Positions 5,440 through 13,447 are shown, counted from the stretch's first letter. The stretch: DNA of 14,393 nt from an uncultured Clostridium sp. (GCA_947057875.1 CAMSEX010000017.1:1-14393); one strand, 5' to 3'. The notes: generated by a model not told the origin, from the sequence alone. Numbers and translations are program-made.

Positions 5440-6441
5440 TTAACTTACATACCAAATTTTATTTTTGGGAAAATACGTCTTTAGAAGTTCTAGTAGAAAC
5501 TTTTCTGATTCTTCTCTGATTTCTTTTTTATAACAATATTTTCCACGCCCGCGAACCGTCATTAGTTCTGGATTATATAAATTCATTGCATTTGGAAAAG
5601 CCTCACTATTAATCATTTTGTGAATATAACTATATGTCATAAAAATAAGTTCAAAAAACACACTCGATTTTGCACAAGGCTCCAGCAATTCGTATAAAGC
5701 CAAAATCAACTCTTTGTATTTTTCTTTCCACTGATCCACTAAAATAATTGGAGCAATCAAAATTCCAACTCGATACCCTGCATGGCATAATTTGTTAATG
5801 GCTTGTATTCGATTTTTCAGTGGCGACGTTCCCAGCTCAATTTTGTCAATTAGTTCTTCTGGATTGACACTCACTCGAACAATGATTTTTTCTTTGCCTT
5901 TTAAGTCTAAAATAGGATCCACCATATCAAATTTCGTAGGAAATGTTAGGAATCCTTTTTTCGATTTTGCAAAATTTTCTATTGTCCAAACCAGATTGTT
6001 AGTAATCGAATTTTCTAAAATCAAATCACTATTGCTTCCAATTTCAAAAGTTAGCTCTTTCTCACTTTTTTCAGCTGTTTTGATGATTTTATCTAACATC
6101 TGCTCACGATTAACAAATAATCTCAAATACGCACATTTGTTATAATTGCAAACTAAATAACAATACAAACACATTGCTGTACAACCTGATGATGTATATG
6201 GCACCAAATAGTCAGAAACTTTATGATTTTCTGTATATTTATGTGTTTTTCGAGTTGCTATAATTAAATGTTTTTTCATTTTGGGAAACTCCGAGTTACT
6301 TTGACTTCGCATCTGTGGAATATTATTATGATTTTCAATTACAAACTTAGGAACATTTTCATATTTCTGTAACAACTCATTTCCTAATACATAATTTTCA
6401 ATATCTGGCTCAAAATAAATCGCATCTGGCCTAAAAATCAT
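5440..6441 (-). CDS. splB: Spore photoproduct lyase-like radical SAM protein, hydrogen-donor Cys apparently replaced
   Basis: A 333-residue radical SAM protein of the spore photoproduct lyase (SPL) family, which in spore formers reverses the UV thymine dimer of spore DNA. The [4Fe-4S] motif C-X3-C-X2-C is at Cys87, Cys91 and Cys94 (SGCTAMCLYCYL), with Tyr93 and Tyr95 around the last cysteine as in SPL. Family features follow in order: VNREQML (110-116), FEIGSNSD (132-139), VRVSVNPEELIDKIELGT, AGYRVGILIAPI, then GKYCYKKE and the IWYVS ending. In Bacillus subtilis SPL, the hydrogen-donor Cys141 lies 43 residues after the third cluster cysteine; the same offset here is Asn137, with no cysteine nearby. 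Extra cysteines sit at 98 and 103. The start overlaps the preceding gene by 11 bases, with GGGGAGG inside that gene's end. The family call is strong; classical repair activity is uncertain. Confidence 0.85.
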   Translation of the reverse strand: MIFRPDAIYFEPDIENYVLGNELLQKYENVPKFVIENHNNIPQMRSQSNSEFPKMKKHLIIATRKTHKYTENHKVSDYLVPYTSSGCTAMCLYCYLVCNYNKCAYLRLFVNREQMLDKIIKTAEKSEKELTFEIGSNSDLILENSITNNLVWTIENFAKSKKGFLTFPTKFDMVDPILDLKGKEKIIVRVSVNPEELIDKIELGTSPLKNRIQAINKLCHAGYRVGILIAPIILVDQWKEKYKELILALYELLEPCAKSSVFFELIFMTYSYIHKMINSEAFPNAMNLYNPELMTVRGRGKYCYKKEIREESEKFLLELLKTYFPKNKIWYVS

Positions 6442-6727
6442 CTATTCCTCCCCGAAATTCAAAATATTTTTGGCAAAATTCATCTACTAAAACCTCCACT
6501 TCTTTGCTTTCCTGTAAAAAGTTCTCAATTATTTCTTCAACTTCCTCTTCGTCTTCTATGCCAATTGCACTTAATATCCTATAAAATGGATTTTCTTCTT
6601 TCGGTCTAAAACTTACTTCATACAAAACATCCACCTGATTTATATTTTTTAAAAACTCTTCCTCTGCTCTTAATCTTAACACCAATTCTTGCAAAACTAT
6701 TTTCGTAACATCCCATTTTCGTTTCAT
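6431..6727 (-). CDS. Acidic helical protein of unknown function, coupled to the SPL-like gene
   Basis: A 98-residue protein, MKRKWDVTK to GGIDDF. The first third is basic-amphipathic (VLQELVLRLRAEEEFLKN) and the second half strongly acidic (EDEEEVEEIIENFL), with predicted helices and one cysteine. No membrane segment or catalytic motif is seen. The start at 6727 is set by AAAGGAG 8 bases upstream; the frame could be opened 51 bases earlier, but without a ribosome site. Its end overlaps the SPL-like start by 11 bases, which implies co-translation and a shared function or stoichiometry. I do not recognise a family. The upstream AT-rich DNA (6728-6948) also holds the divergent tyrS promoter; I could not place a convincing minus-strand promoter in it. 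Confidence 0.8.
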   Translation of the reverse strand: MKRKWDVTKIVLQELVLRLRAEEEFLKNINQVDVLYEVSFRPKEENPFYRILSAIGIEDEEEVEEIIENFLQESKEVEVLVDEFCQKYFEFRGGIDDF

Positions 6728-6892
6728 ATTTCTTTCTCCTTTTTCATATTCTTCCCTTTTTTTGCTTTTTCTAAACAACTTTTTTATTCTTCTTACTATT
6801 TCTTTATTGTATAATAATATTTTACAAAAGTATAGTAAAATTCCAAAAATATTCTTAAATTCAATTTTTTATTAATAAGTCTCTCATTTTTG

Positions 6893-6921
6893 TTGCTTTC
6901 TCTAATTGTTTTTGATATAAT
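6893..6921 (+). promoter_or_regulatory. Sigma-A type promoter of tyrS
   Basis: TTGCTT (6893-6898) and a perfect TATAAT (6916-6921) are 17 bases apart, 27 bases before the ATG at 6949. The implied leader is about 20 bases and holds little beyond the AAGGAGG site. Confidence 0.75.
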
Positions 6922-6948
6922 AGATAAAATTTAAGGAGGACAATCATT

Positions 6949-8169
6949 ATGAATAATATTTTTGATGTTCTACAAGAACGTGGATATATTGAACAATTAA
7001 CTCATCCAGAGGAAATCAAAGAACTTTTAGGCAAACAATCTGTACCATTTTATATTGGAATCGACCCTACTGCAGATAGTTTGCATGTTGGACATTTTGT
7101 GTCACTTATGGTCGCATCTAATTTGCAAAAATATGGGCACAAACCAATTATTTTAGTTGGCGGTGGAACTGCAGTTATTGGTGACCCTAGTGGAAAAACA
7201 GATATCCGAAAAATGTTAACTCGTGAAGATATTGACCACAATGTTGCCGCCATCAAAAAGCAAATTGAAAAATTCGTTAGTTTTGAAGGCGAAAATGCTG
7301 CTATCATTGTAAACAATGCAGACTGGCTTTTAAACTTAAATTACATTGATTTTATGCGAGAAATTGGAACTTTATTTTCAGTTAACAAAATGCTTGCCGC
7401 AGAATGTTACAAAAACCGCTTAGAAACAGGACTTACTTTTTTTGAAATGGGCTATATGTTAATGCAATCTTATGACTTTTTGCATTTGTACAACACCTAT
7501 GGTTGCAAACTTGAAATCGGTGGAAACGACCAATGGTCTAACATTATTGGTGGTGTTGACTTAATCCGAAAAATTGGCAAAGACGATTCTTTTGGGCTAA
7601 CCTTTAAACTACTAACCACCAAAGAAGGCAAAAAAATGGGAAAAACAGAAAAAGGCGCACTTTGGCTTGACTCCGAAAAAGTTTCTCCTTACGAATTTTA
7701 TCAATACTGGCGCAATATCGATGACGCAGATGTTATCAATGTAGCCAAATTGCTTACTTTTATTCCAATGGAAGAAATTCAAGAAATGGCTTTATTAAAA
7801 GATGAAAAAATAAATGATGCCAAACGCAAAGTTGCTTTTGAAATTACTAAATTAATTCATGGCGAGCAAGCAGCCATCGAAGCAGAAGATGCTACTAACG
7901 CTTTGTTTGGTGGACAAGGTAATCTCGCTAGTATGCCGTCTACAAAATTGGATAACATAAATATATCAATCTTAGATGCTTTAGTTTTATCTGGTATTGT
8001 TACCTCAAAAAGTCAAGCAAAAACCTTAATTGCACAAGGTGCCGTTTCTCTAAATGATGAAAAAATGAGCGATATAACTTACCTTTTATCAGACAAAGAC
8101 TTTACGGAAAATTATGCCATTTTAAAAAAAGGAAAAAAAGTTTATCACAAGTTAGAAAAGGTTGACTAA
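6949..8169 (+). CDS. tyrS: Tyrosyl-tRNA synthetase
   Basis: Charges tRNA-Tyr with tyrosine in two steps through tyrosyl-AMP, in the cytoplasm. It is a 406-residue class I synthetase. The HIGH-type motif is HVGH (46-49) within YIGIDPTADSLHVGH, the tyrosine pocket shows QSYD (173-176) and GGNDQW (191-196), and the KMSKS-type loop is KKMGKT (228-233). An S4 RNA-binding domain closes the protein (about 340-400, LSGIVTSKSQAKTLIAQGAV). The length is normal for the bacterial enzyme. AAGGAGG lies 10 bases before the ATG, so the start is secure. The short leader leaves no room for a T-box riboswitch, the usual control of tyrS in many Firmicutes. The stop codon overlaps the -35 box of the next gene's promoter. 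Confidence 0.98.
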   Translation: MNNIFDVLQERGYIEQLTHPEEIKELLGKQSVPFYIGIDPTADSLHVGHFVSLMVASNLQKYGHKPIILVGGGTAVIGDPSGKTDIRKMLTREDIDHNVAAIKKQIEKFVSFEGENAAIIVNNADWLLNLNYIDFMREIGTLFSVNKMLAAECYKNRLETGLTFFEMGYMLMQSYDFLHLYNTYGCKLEIGGNDQWSNIIGGVDLIRKIGKDDSFGLTFKLLTTKEGKKMGKTEKGALWLDSEKVSPYEFYQYWRNIDDADVINVAKLLTFIPMEEIQEMALLKDEKINDAKRKVAFEITKLIHGEQAAIEAEDATNALFGGQGNLASMPSTKLDNINISILDALVLSGIVTSKSQAKTLIAQGAVSLNDEKMSDITYLLSDKDFTENYAILKKGKKVYHKLEKVD

Positions 8170-8190
8170 TTTTAAAAAATATTATATGAT
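8162..8190 (+). promoter_or_regulatory. Sigma-A type promoter of the clpE-like gene, overlapping the tyrS stop codon
   Basis: TTGACT (8162-8167) overlaps the last codons of tyrS (its TAA is 8167-8169). TATGAT (8185-8190) follows after 17 bases, 32 bases before the ATG at 8223. No direct repeat like the CtsR operator (GGTCAAA-type heptamers) is visible around it, so control by CtsR is not supported here. Confidence 0.7.
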
Positions 8191-8222
8191 TAATTATTAT
8201 AAACATTTTAAGGAGAAATATT

Positions 8223-10529
8223 ATGTTATGTTCAAATTGCAATAAAAACACAGCTGTTGTTTTTATTAACAAAACAGAAAATGGCAAAACATCAACCGAA
8301 GGACTATGCTACAATTGTGCCAAAACACGTGGCATTAATCCACTAGATGTGATTGTTAAAAATGCTAATTTATCACAAGATGAATTAGAAGATATGTCGA
8401 ATCAGTTTGAGGAAATTTTTCAAGATTTTTCTGGCGAAATGCCTTTTGAAGCCATGAATGTGGAAGAAATCTCAGAAGGAAATAATCCTTTTACAGGTAT
8501 TCTTAGTATGTTTCGAGGTTTTAATAATCAAGCACAAAATGCCAATGGAAACAACTCTTCTAATGCAGGCGGAAATCAGAAAAAAGCTGTAAAAGTAAAT
8601 AAAAAACCAAAAAATACAAAAAAACGATTTTTAGATACATTTGGAACTAACTTAACAGAAAAAGCTAAAAATGGTCTATTAGACGAAGTAATTGGTCGCG
8701 AGCGCGAAATACAACGTATTACACAAATTTTAAATCGTCGCTCTAAAAATAACCCTTGCCTAATTGGCGAACCCGGTGTTGGAAAAACAGCCATTGCGCA
8801 AGGTTTAGCCATTAAAATTGCCAACCAACAAGTTCCTGCAAAACTGCTAAATAAAGAAGTTTACTTAATTGACATTACTGCTATTATTGCTGGAACACAA
8901 TTTCGCGGTCAATTTGAAGCCCGTATGAAGTCACTTATTGATGAATGCAAATCTTATGGAAATATCATTTTAGTGATAGATGAAGTTCACAACATTATCG
9001 GTGCTGGCGATGCTGAACATTCTATGAACGCTGCTAATATTTTAAAGCCAGCCTTATCGAATGGTGATATTCAATTAATCGGTACAACCACTTTGAGAGA
9101 ATATCGAAAATATATTGAAAAGGACACTGCTTTAGAAAGACGTTTGCAACCGGTTATGGTGGAAGAACCTTCTATTCAAGATGCCATTGGAATTTTAAAA
9201 GGCATCAAAAAATATTATGAAGAATTCCATAAAGTCTTAATCTCTGATGACGTAATTGAAAAAACCGTAAAAATGTCCGAAAAATATATTCATGATAGAT
9301 TTTTGCCAGATAAAGCCATTGATTTGATTGACGAAGCTTGTTCAAAGATTAATTTAGGAAATAAGGCATTATATGAACTTGAAATGATTAAAAATGAATT
9401 GAAAAAGTTGACAGAAGAAAAAGAAGAAGCCGTCTCTTCTGACTCTATCGAAGACTACCAAAAGGCCGCAGATTTGAAGACAAAAGAATGCACTTTAACA
9501 GAAAGAATGAAGGAAATCGAAGCCACGCTAACACCTTCTGTTTTGAATGTTCAAGATATTGCAGAAGTCATTGAACGCTGGACAAAAATTCCTGTTACCA
9601 AAATTACAGAAGCTGAAACTCAAAAATTGCTTAACTTAGAAGGCAATCTTCATCGTCGTATTATCGGACAAAATAAAGCTGTGGAAGCTGTTTCCAAAGC
9701 AATTCGCAGAAACCGTGCTGGACTTCAAAGTACAAAACGTCCACCTTCTTTCATTTTTGTTGGTCCAACTGGTGTTGGTAAAACGGAACTTGCTAAATCA
9801 CTTGCCTATGAAATGTTTGGCTCAGAAGATGCTATCATTCGAGTGGATATGTCAGAATATATGGAAAGTCATTCTACGGCAAAATTAATTGGTTCTCCTC
9901 CAGGATATGTTGGTTATGATGATGCTGGTCAATTAACCGAAAAAGTGAAACGTAAACCATATTCAATTATTTTATTAGACGAAATCGAAAAAGCACATCC
10001 TGATGTATTTAATATTTTGTTACAAGTTTTAGATGACGGAAAATTAACCGATTCGCAAGGAAATATTATTAATTTTGAAAACACAATTATTATTATGACT
10101 TCTAATGCTGGTTCTAATTTGAATAATAATTCTATTGGTTTTGGAAGTAAATCTATTCTGGATAATGACAAAATGCTTGGTGCTTTAAAAGAAACGTTCC
10201 GCCCAGAATTTTTGAATCGCGTTGATGAAATTGTTGCCTTTGCCCCACTTTCTGAAGATGAACTATTACAAATTGTTGATTTGCTATTAGCAAAAACACA
10301 AATTGCCTTAGACAGCAAAAATATCTCTTTAGAAATTTCAATTGAGGCAAAAAAATTCTTGCTAAGCAAAGGAACCGATTTGAAATATGGCGCAAGACCA
10401 CTTCGTCGTTCCATCCAAAGATATATCGAAGATGAAATTTCAGATATGATTTTAAAATCTGAAGTAGTTACTGGTCAAACAATTTTGGTCGAATGCGAAA
10501 ATGAAGAACTAAAATTTACTGTAAAATAA
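8223..10529 (+). CDS. clpE: ClpE-type AAA+ ATPase of the Clp protease (zinc-finger N-terminus)
   Basis: A 768-residue HSP100 unfoldase that should feed proteins into ClpP. It starts with a four-cysteine zinc finger (Cys3, Cys6, Cys29, Cys32), as in ClpE, instead of the double-repeat N-domain of ClpC. A low-complexity Asn/Gly/Lys linker (about 100-135) follows. The first AAA+ module has Walker A GEPGVGKT (182-189) and Walker B ILVIDE (249-254). A helical middle part contains a UVR-like stretch (YQKAADLKTKE). The second module has Walker A GPTGVGKT (514-521) and Walker B IILLDE, then the ClpP-binding loop IGF (638-640). AAGGAG precedes the ATG by 7 bases. It has its own promoter and a terminator after the stop. 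No mcsA, mcsB, ctsR or clpP is in the window. The family is sure; the choice of clpE over a generic clpC-like name rests on the zinc finger. Confidence 0.93.
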   Translation: MLCSNCNKNTAVVFINKTENGKTSTEGLCYNCAKTRGINPLDVIVKNANLSQDELEDMSNQFEEIFQDFSGEMPFEAMNVEEISEGNNPFTGILSMFRGFNNQAQNANGNNSSNAGGNQKKAVKVNKKPKNTKKRFLDTFGTNLTEKAKNGLLDEVIGREREIQRITQILNRRSKNNPCLIGEPGVGKTAIAQGLAIKIANQQVPAKLLNKEVYLIDITAIIAGTQFRGQFEARMKSLIDECKSYGNIILVIDEVHNIIGAGDAEHSMNAANILKPALSNGDIQLIGTTTLREYRKYIEKDTALERRLQPVMVEEPSIQDAIGILKGIKKYYEEFHKVLISDDVIEKTVKMSEKYIHDRFLPDKAIDLIDEACSKINLGNKALYELEMIKNELKKLTEEKEEAVSSDSIEDYQKAADLKTKECTLTERMKEIEATLTPSVLNVQDIAEVIERWTKIPVTKITEAETQKLLNLEGNLHRRIIGQNKAVEAVSKAIRRNRAGLQSTKRPPSFIFVGPTGVGKTELAKSLAYEMFGSEDAIIRVDMSEYMESHSTAKLIGSPPGYVGYDDAGQLTEKVKRKPYSIILLDEIEKAHPDVFNILLQVLDDGKLTDSQGNIINFENTIIIMTSNAGSNLNNNSIGFGSKSILDNDKMLGALKETFRPEFLNRVDEIVAFAPLSEDELLQIVDLLLAKTQIALDSKNISLEISIEAKKFLLSKGTDLKYGARPLRRSIQRYIEDEISDMILKSEVVTGQTILVECENEELKFTVK

Positions 10530-10533
10530 ATCT

Positions 10534-10560
10534 AAAAGCTGGCACCTAAAGCCAGCTTTT
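10534..10560. terminator. Bidirectional intrinsic terminator between the clpE-like gene and the 29-residue ORF
   Basis: A perfect 10-bp stem, AAAAGCTGGC with GCCAGCTTTT, around a 7-base loop. It runs into further T on the plus strand, and the stem's own A-run gives a U-run on the minus strand. It begins 4 bases after the clpE-like stop and ends 3 bases before the stop of the minus-strand small ORF. Confidence 0.88.
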
Positions 10561-10563
10561 TTA

Positions 10564-10653
10564 TTATTTTGCTTTTTTCTTCTCATCCTTTCTTCTTTTC
10601 TGTTCCTGTTGTTTTTGTGCCTTTTTTATTGCCAAAAATCTTTGGGCAAACAT
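10564..10653 (-). CDS. 29-residue strongly basic small protein (new small ORF)
   Basis: The ORF runs from ATG at 10651-10653 to TAA at 10564-10566 and begins MFAQRFLAIKKAQKQQEQK; the rest is RRKDEKKKAK. It has a short hydrophobic-aromatic start, then a Lys/Arg/Gln-rich helix that would carry a high positive charge and suggests binding to RNA, ribosome or DNA; that is inference. It is supported by a near-perfect AGGAGGTG ribosome site 8 bases upstream, a perfect consensus promoter (10688-10716) and a terminator 3 bases after the stop. I do not recognise the protein. Too few residues exist for a family call, but the full set of expression signals makes a real gene likely. Confidence 0.72.
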   Translation of the reverse strand: MFAQRFLAIKKAQKQQEQKRRKDEKKKAK

Positions 10654-10687
10654 AATTATGCACCTCCTATAATATTTGTTTTAATTT

Positions 10688-10716
10688 ATTATATCATATT
10701 TCACATAATTTGTCAA
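10688..10716 (-). promoter_or_regulatory. Perfect consensus sigma-A promoter of the 29-residue ORF
   Basis: On the minus strand TTGACA (10711-10716) and TATAAT (10688-10693) match the consensus at all twelve positions with the optimal 17-base spacer. The yitT-like stop codon TGA (10713-10715) lies inside the -35 box. The start codon at 10653 is 34 bases downstream of the -10 box. Confidence 0.85.
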
Positions 10717-11546
10717 TTTTTAAACCCCAGCCCATAAACTTCTCTGGCATCAGTAACAATGACAAAAACATCTGGGTCAATTTGCTTCGAGATTTCTTTT
10801 ATTTTAATAATATGTTTTCGTTTGGCAACACACATTACAATCATTTTTTCCTCATTTGTATACATACCTTTTCCGTACAATCCTGTCGCTCCACGTTTTA
10901 TCTCTCGATTAATCACATCTGCAATTGCTTCGTATTCATCAGAAACAATGTAAATCATTTTACTAAAATTAATACCTTCAAAAATCAAATCTAGCATTTT
11001 GTTAATCAAAAATATCGCAATTGCAGAATATAAACCAATTTCGATTTCACCTAAAAATATAATATTCAAAATTACCACAATAATATCTAAACTCTGCAAC
11101 ACATTGCCAAGGCTGACTTCGTTATTATAAGTCACAATTATATTAGCAATCAAATCAGTTCCACCTGTCGAGCTTTTCCCTTTAAACACAAGCGCCAAAC
11201 CAATTCCAATGATAATTCCGCCATACACACTTGCCAAAATTTTGTCATTTGTGACTGGTTCAATTTTCTCAAAAAAATTAATTGCCTCCGAAAAAACAAA
11301 AGTCGCCACAATTGTTTTTAGCACAAACTGCTTGCCTTCTCTAATAAACGCCAAAATAAAAACTGGAATATTCAAAAAAATAATCGTCGTTCCCATTGGA
11401 ATGTTAAACAAATAATACAAAATAGTGGCAATTCCCGAAAAACCACCACTGGATAATTGGTTCGGAAGCAAAAACAAACTCGTCCCCATAGCCGCAATTA
11501 TACTTCCTAAAATAAATAAACTATATTCTTTGATTATCTTTTTCAT
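10713..11546 (-). CDS. YitT family membrane protein (DUF161 / DUF2179)
   Basis: A 277-residue membrane protein of the YitT family. The N-terminal 200 residues hold about five to six hydrophobic segments with the family signatures LLPNQLSSGGFSGIATILYY and GKSSTGGTDLIANI. The C-terminal soluble domain (about 205-277, DUF2179; MIYIVSDEYEAI through FVIVTDAREVYGLGF) resembles a small-molecule or regulatory fold. The transported or sensed substrate is unknown for the family. Its ATG has no strong ribosome site, and only 33 bases separate it from the upstream radical SAM gene, so expression probably depends on the rnc operon. The stop overlaps the promoter of the next small ORF. Confidence 0.93.
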   Translation of the reverse strand: MKKIIKEYSLFILGSIIAAMGTSLFLLPNQLSSGGFSGIATILYYLFNIPMGTTIIFLNIPVFILAFIREGKQFVLKTIVATFVFSEAINFFEKIEPVTNDKILASVYGGIIIGIGLALVFKGKSSTGGTDLIANIIVTYNNEVSLGNVLQSLDIIVVILNIIFLGEIEIGLYSAIAIFLINKMLDLIFEGINFSKMIYIVSDEYEAIADVINREIKRGATGLYGKGMYTNEEKMIVMCVAKRKHIIKIKEISKQIDPDVFVIVTDAREVYGLGFKN

Positions 11547-11579
11547 ACTTTTAGTATTGGCAATTTGTGGTATTTTATC

Positions 11580-12656
11580 CTACTTTTTTACACAATTTTC
11601 GTCATCGTCTGCAAATTCCTTATAAGTTTTTGTGATTTCCACCTCAATTTTTTTCAAACTATATTTCCAATTTTGCTCAATTTTCACATCTAAATTATAA
11701 TTCTCTTTTATTTTCTCAATATTTTCTCTCTTATAACCCACAATTTCATTCACAAGCTGTGGATTAACCGTTATTTTTATCTCTTTTGCTTTGGTATTAA
11801 TTTTCTTGATTTTCTCATTAATCACATCATAATAATAAGACGAGCTCACTAACTGCCTAATATTTTCATGATAAGGCCCTGCAACCACTACACTTTCTGG
11901 CTTTTCAGAACTCATAATCATATCTGTGCTTTGAAGTCCAATACGAATCACTTTTACCTTTTTTTTCTCAAAAAATTGATTTAGTTCCTTGCAAATTTCA
12001 ACTGCTTGCCTTAACGTCAATGGCTCATACTCGCCTCTCATATACTCCTGCTCTAGCTCCGTATCTTTAATTACCAAAACAGGATAAATTCGTACCATTT
12101 TAGGCTTTAATTTTATCAAATCACGTGCTGTATTCATTTCATCTAATCGTGTGCTATCCGGCAACCCTACCATCATTTGATGCCCCAATCGAAAGCCATA
12201 AAAACGAATTAAACGAGAAGCACGCTTTACGTCCTTGTATGTATGCCCTCTTTTGCACTTTTGCAAAATATAATCATTAGTTGACTGAACGCCTAGCTCA
12301 ATTGTTTTGACTTTGAATTTTTTTAGTCGTTTCAATGTTTTTCTATCAATGTAATCTGGTCTGGTCGAAATTCGGATACTATCAATTTTTTTCTGTTTAA
12401 CATACTCATACGCCACACCTAGCAACTCATTTTGGGTTTCCACATCAATTCCCGTAAAACTTCCCCCAAAAAAAGCAATTTCTTTCGTTGCATCTTTTTC
12501 TTCAAAAATGCTTAAATAATATTCAATTATTTCTTTTACATCTTGAGGTGTTACTATTTTTTGTTGTCCACTAATTTGTCGTTGATTACAAAAAGTACAA
12601 TCATTTGGGCAACCCAAATGTGGCACAAATATTGGAATAATATATTGTTTTTTCAT
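11580..12656 (-). CDS. Elp3-like radical SAM protein
   Basis: A 358-residue radical SAM enzyme. The [4Fe-4S] motif C-X3-C-X2-C is at Cys16, Cys20 and Cys23 (GCPNDCTFCNQ). GGSFTG (64-69), IRISTRPDYID and ELGVQSTND, then GHQMMVGLPDST, are the strand motifs shared with the Elp3/HemN/YhcC-like group. It lacks the acetyltransferase domain of true Elp3, so the reaction is unknown; tRNA or other RNA modification is a reasonable guess. The C-terminal 120 residues form the usual Elp3-like extension (VRIYPVLVIKDTELEQ onward). The start overlaps the rnc stop by 4 bases (ATGA). The pairing of such a gene with rnc is, from my knowledge, common in Clostridia. The family is sure, the function not. Confidence 0.9.
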   Translation of the reverse strand: MKKQYIIPIFVPHLGCPNDCTFCNQRQISGQQKIVTPQDVKEIIEYYLSIFEEKDATKEIAFFGGSFTGIDVETQNELLGVAYEYVKQKKIDSIRISTRPDYIDRKTLKRLKKFKVKTIELGVQSTNDYILQKCKRGHTYKDVKRASRLIRFYGFRLGHQMMVGLPDSTRLDEMNTARDLIKLKPKMVRIYPVLVIKDTELEQEYMRGEYEPLTLRQAVEICKELNQFFEKKKVKVIRIGLQSTDMIMSSEKPESVVVAGPYHENIRQLVSSSYYYDVINEKIKKINTKAKEIKITVNPQLVNEIVGYKRENIEKIKENYNLDVKIEQNWKYSLKKIEVEITKTYKEFADDDENCVKK

Positions 12657-13327
12657 ATTTTTTCCTTCCTTCGTTCTAAAGCTTTTCTCGCGGCTTCCAT
12701 TTCTGCTTTTTTCTTACTTTTTCCAGTTCCTTCTGCCATTTTATTTCCGTCACATTCTACATCTACTGTAAAAATTTTAGCATGATCAGGTCCTTCTTCT
12801 TTTATCAAATTATACTTAATTATAACTTCTCCATTTTTCTGAAGTTCTTCTTGCAAAACGGTTTTATAATCCTTCATTCCAACATTCTGACTAGCAAACT
12901 CAATTTGTTCTTTAATATTTTCTAAAATAAATTTTTCAGTAGGCTTTAAACCACCATCCAAATAAATAGCTGCAATCACTGCTTCCACACTATCTGCAAT
13001 TATCGCTTTTTTAACAGAATGAGACATTTTCTCGCTTCTTCCCAAATATAAGAAATCACTAAAATTATGCTTTTGCGCAATCTTAAAAAGGCTCTCCTCG
13101 CAAACACTATAAGCCCTAACTTTAGTCATTTCTCCTTCTGACAAATTTTCAAAATTCTCAAATAAATATTTGCTACTGACAAATTCCAAAATACTATCTC
13201 CCAAATATTCCAATCTCTCATTACTTTTGACTTTATTCTCATATGCATATGATGTATGCGTTAACGCATTTTTTAACAAATCTTTATCCTTAAAAACATA
13301 ACCTATACTTTCTTCTAACTCTTTCAT
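12653..13327 (-). CDS. rnc: Ribonuclease III
   Basis: A double-strand RNA endonuclease that processes the rRNA precursor, some mRNAs and antisense duplexes; it works as a dimer with two magnesium ions per site. It has 224 residues. The signature NERLEYLGDSILEF (36-49) gives Glu37, Glu40 and Asp44, and ADSVEAVIAAIYLDGG gives Asp112 and Glu115, matching Escherichia coli Glu41, Asp45, Asp114 and Glu117 in order. A double-stranded RNA-binding domain fills about 150-220 (DYKTVLQEELQKNG through GKSKKKAEMEAARKAL). AGGAG lies 6 bases before the ATG and a promoter just upstream. The gene heads an operon with the radical SAM and yitT-like genes. The common upstream partners acpP and plsX are not here. 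Confidence 0.97.
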   Translation of the reverse strand: MKELEESIGYVFKDKDLLKNALTHTSYAYENKVKSNERLEYLGDSILEFVSSKYLFENFENLSEGEMTKVRAYSVCEESLFKIAQKHNFSDFLYLGRSEKMSHSVKKAIIADSVEAVIAAIYLDGGLKPTEKFILENIKEQIEFASQNVGMKDYKTVLQEELQKNGEVIIKYNLIKEEGPDHAKIFTVDVECDGNKMAEGTGKSKKKAEMEAARKALERRKEKI

Positions 13328-13353
13328 CTTTTCTCCTCTTTCTTTACATTTAT

Positions 13354-13382
13354 ATTGTACACGTTTTTAAAAGAAAAAACAA
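13354..13382 (-). promoter_or_regulatory. Sigma-A type promoter of the rnc operon
   Basis: On the minus strand TTGTTT (13377-13382) and TACAAT (13354-13359) are 17 bases apart, 26 bases before the ATG of rnc. It lies just after the terminator of the cohesin-domain gene, so the rnc operon should be transcribed independently. Confidence 0.6.
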
Positions 13383-13415
13383 GGATTTTTTTGACTTTTT
13401 ATATAAAATAAAAAA

Positions 13416-13436
13416 AGGCAGATTTTTTATCTGCCT
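13416..13436 (-). terminator. Intrinsic terminator of the cohesin-domain gene
   Basis: A perfect 8-bp stem (AGGCAGAT with ATCTGCCT) and 5-base loop. On the minus strand it is followed by a U-rich tract from the A-run at 13405-13415. It lies 11 bases after the stop of the cohesin-domain gene and separates it from rnc. Confidence 0.85.
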
Positions 13437-13447
13437 AAATTTTTTTC

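Noticed and set aside
6922..6948. T-box riboswitch in front of tyrS
   Set aside because: The promoter leaves a leader of only about 20 bases, and there is no T-box core, specifier loop or terminator hairpin in the 220 bases upstream.
13391..13413. Plus-strand promoter TTGACT followed by AT-rich DNA
   Set aside because: No plus-strand gene or ORF with a ribosome site follows, and the region is the U-tract side of the cohesin gene terminator read backwards.
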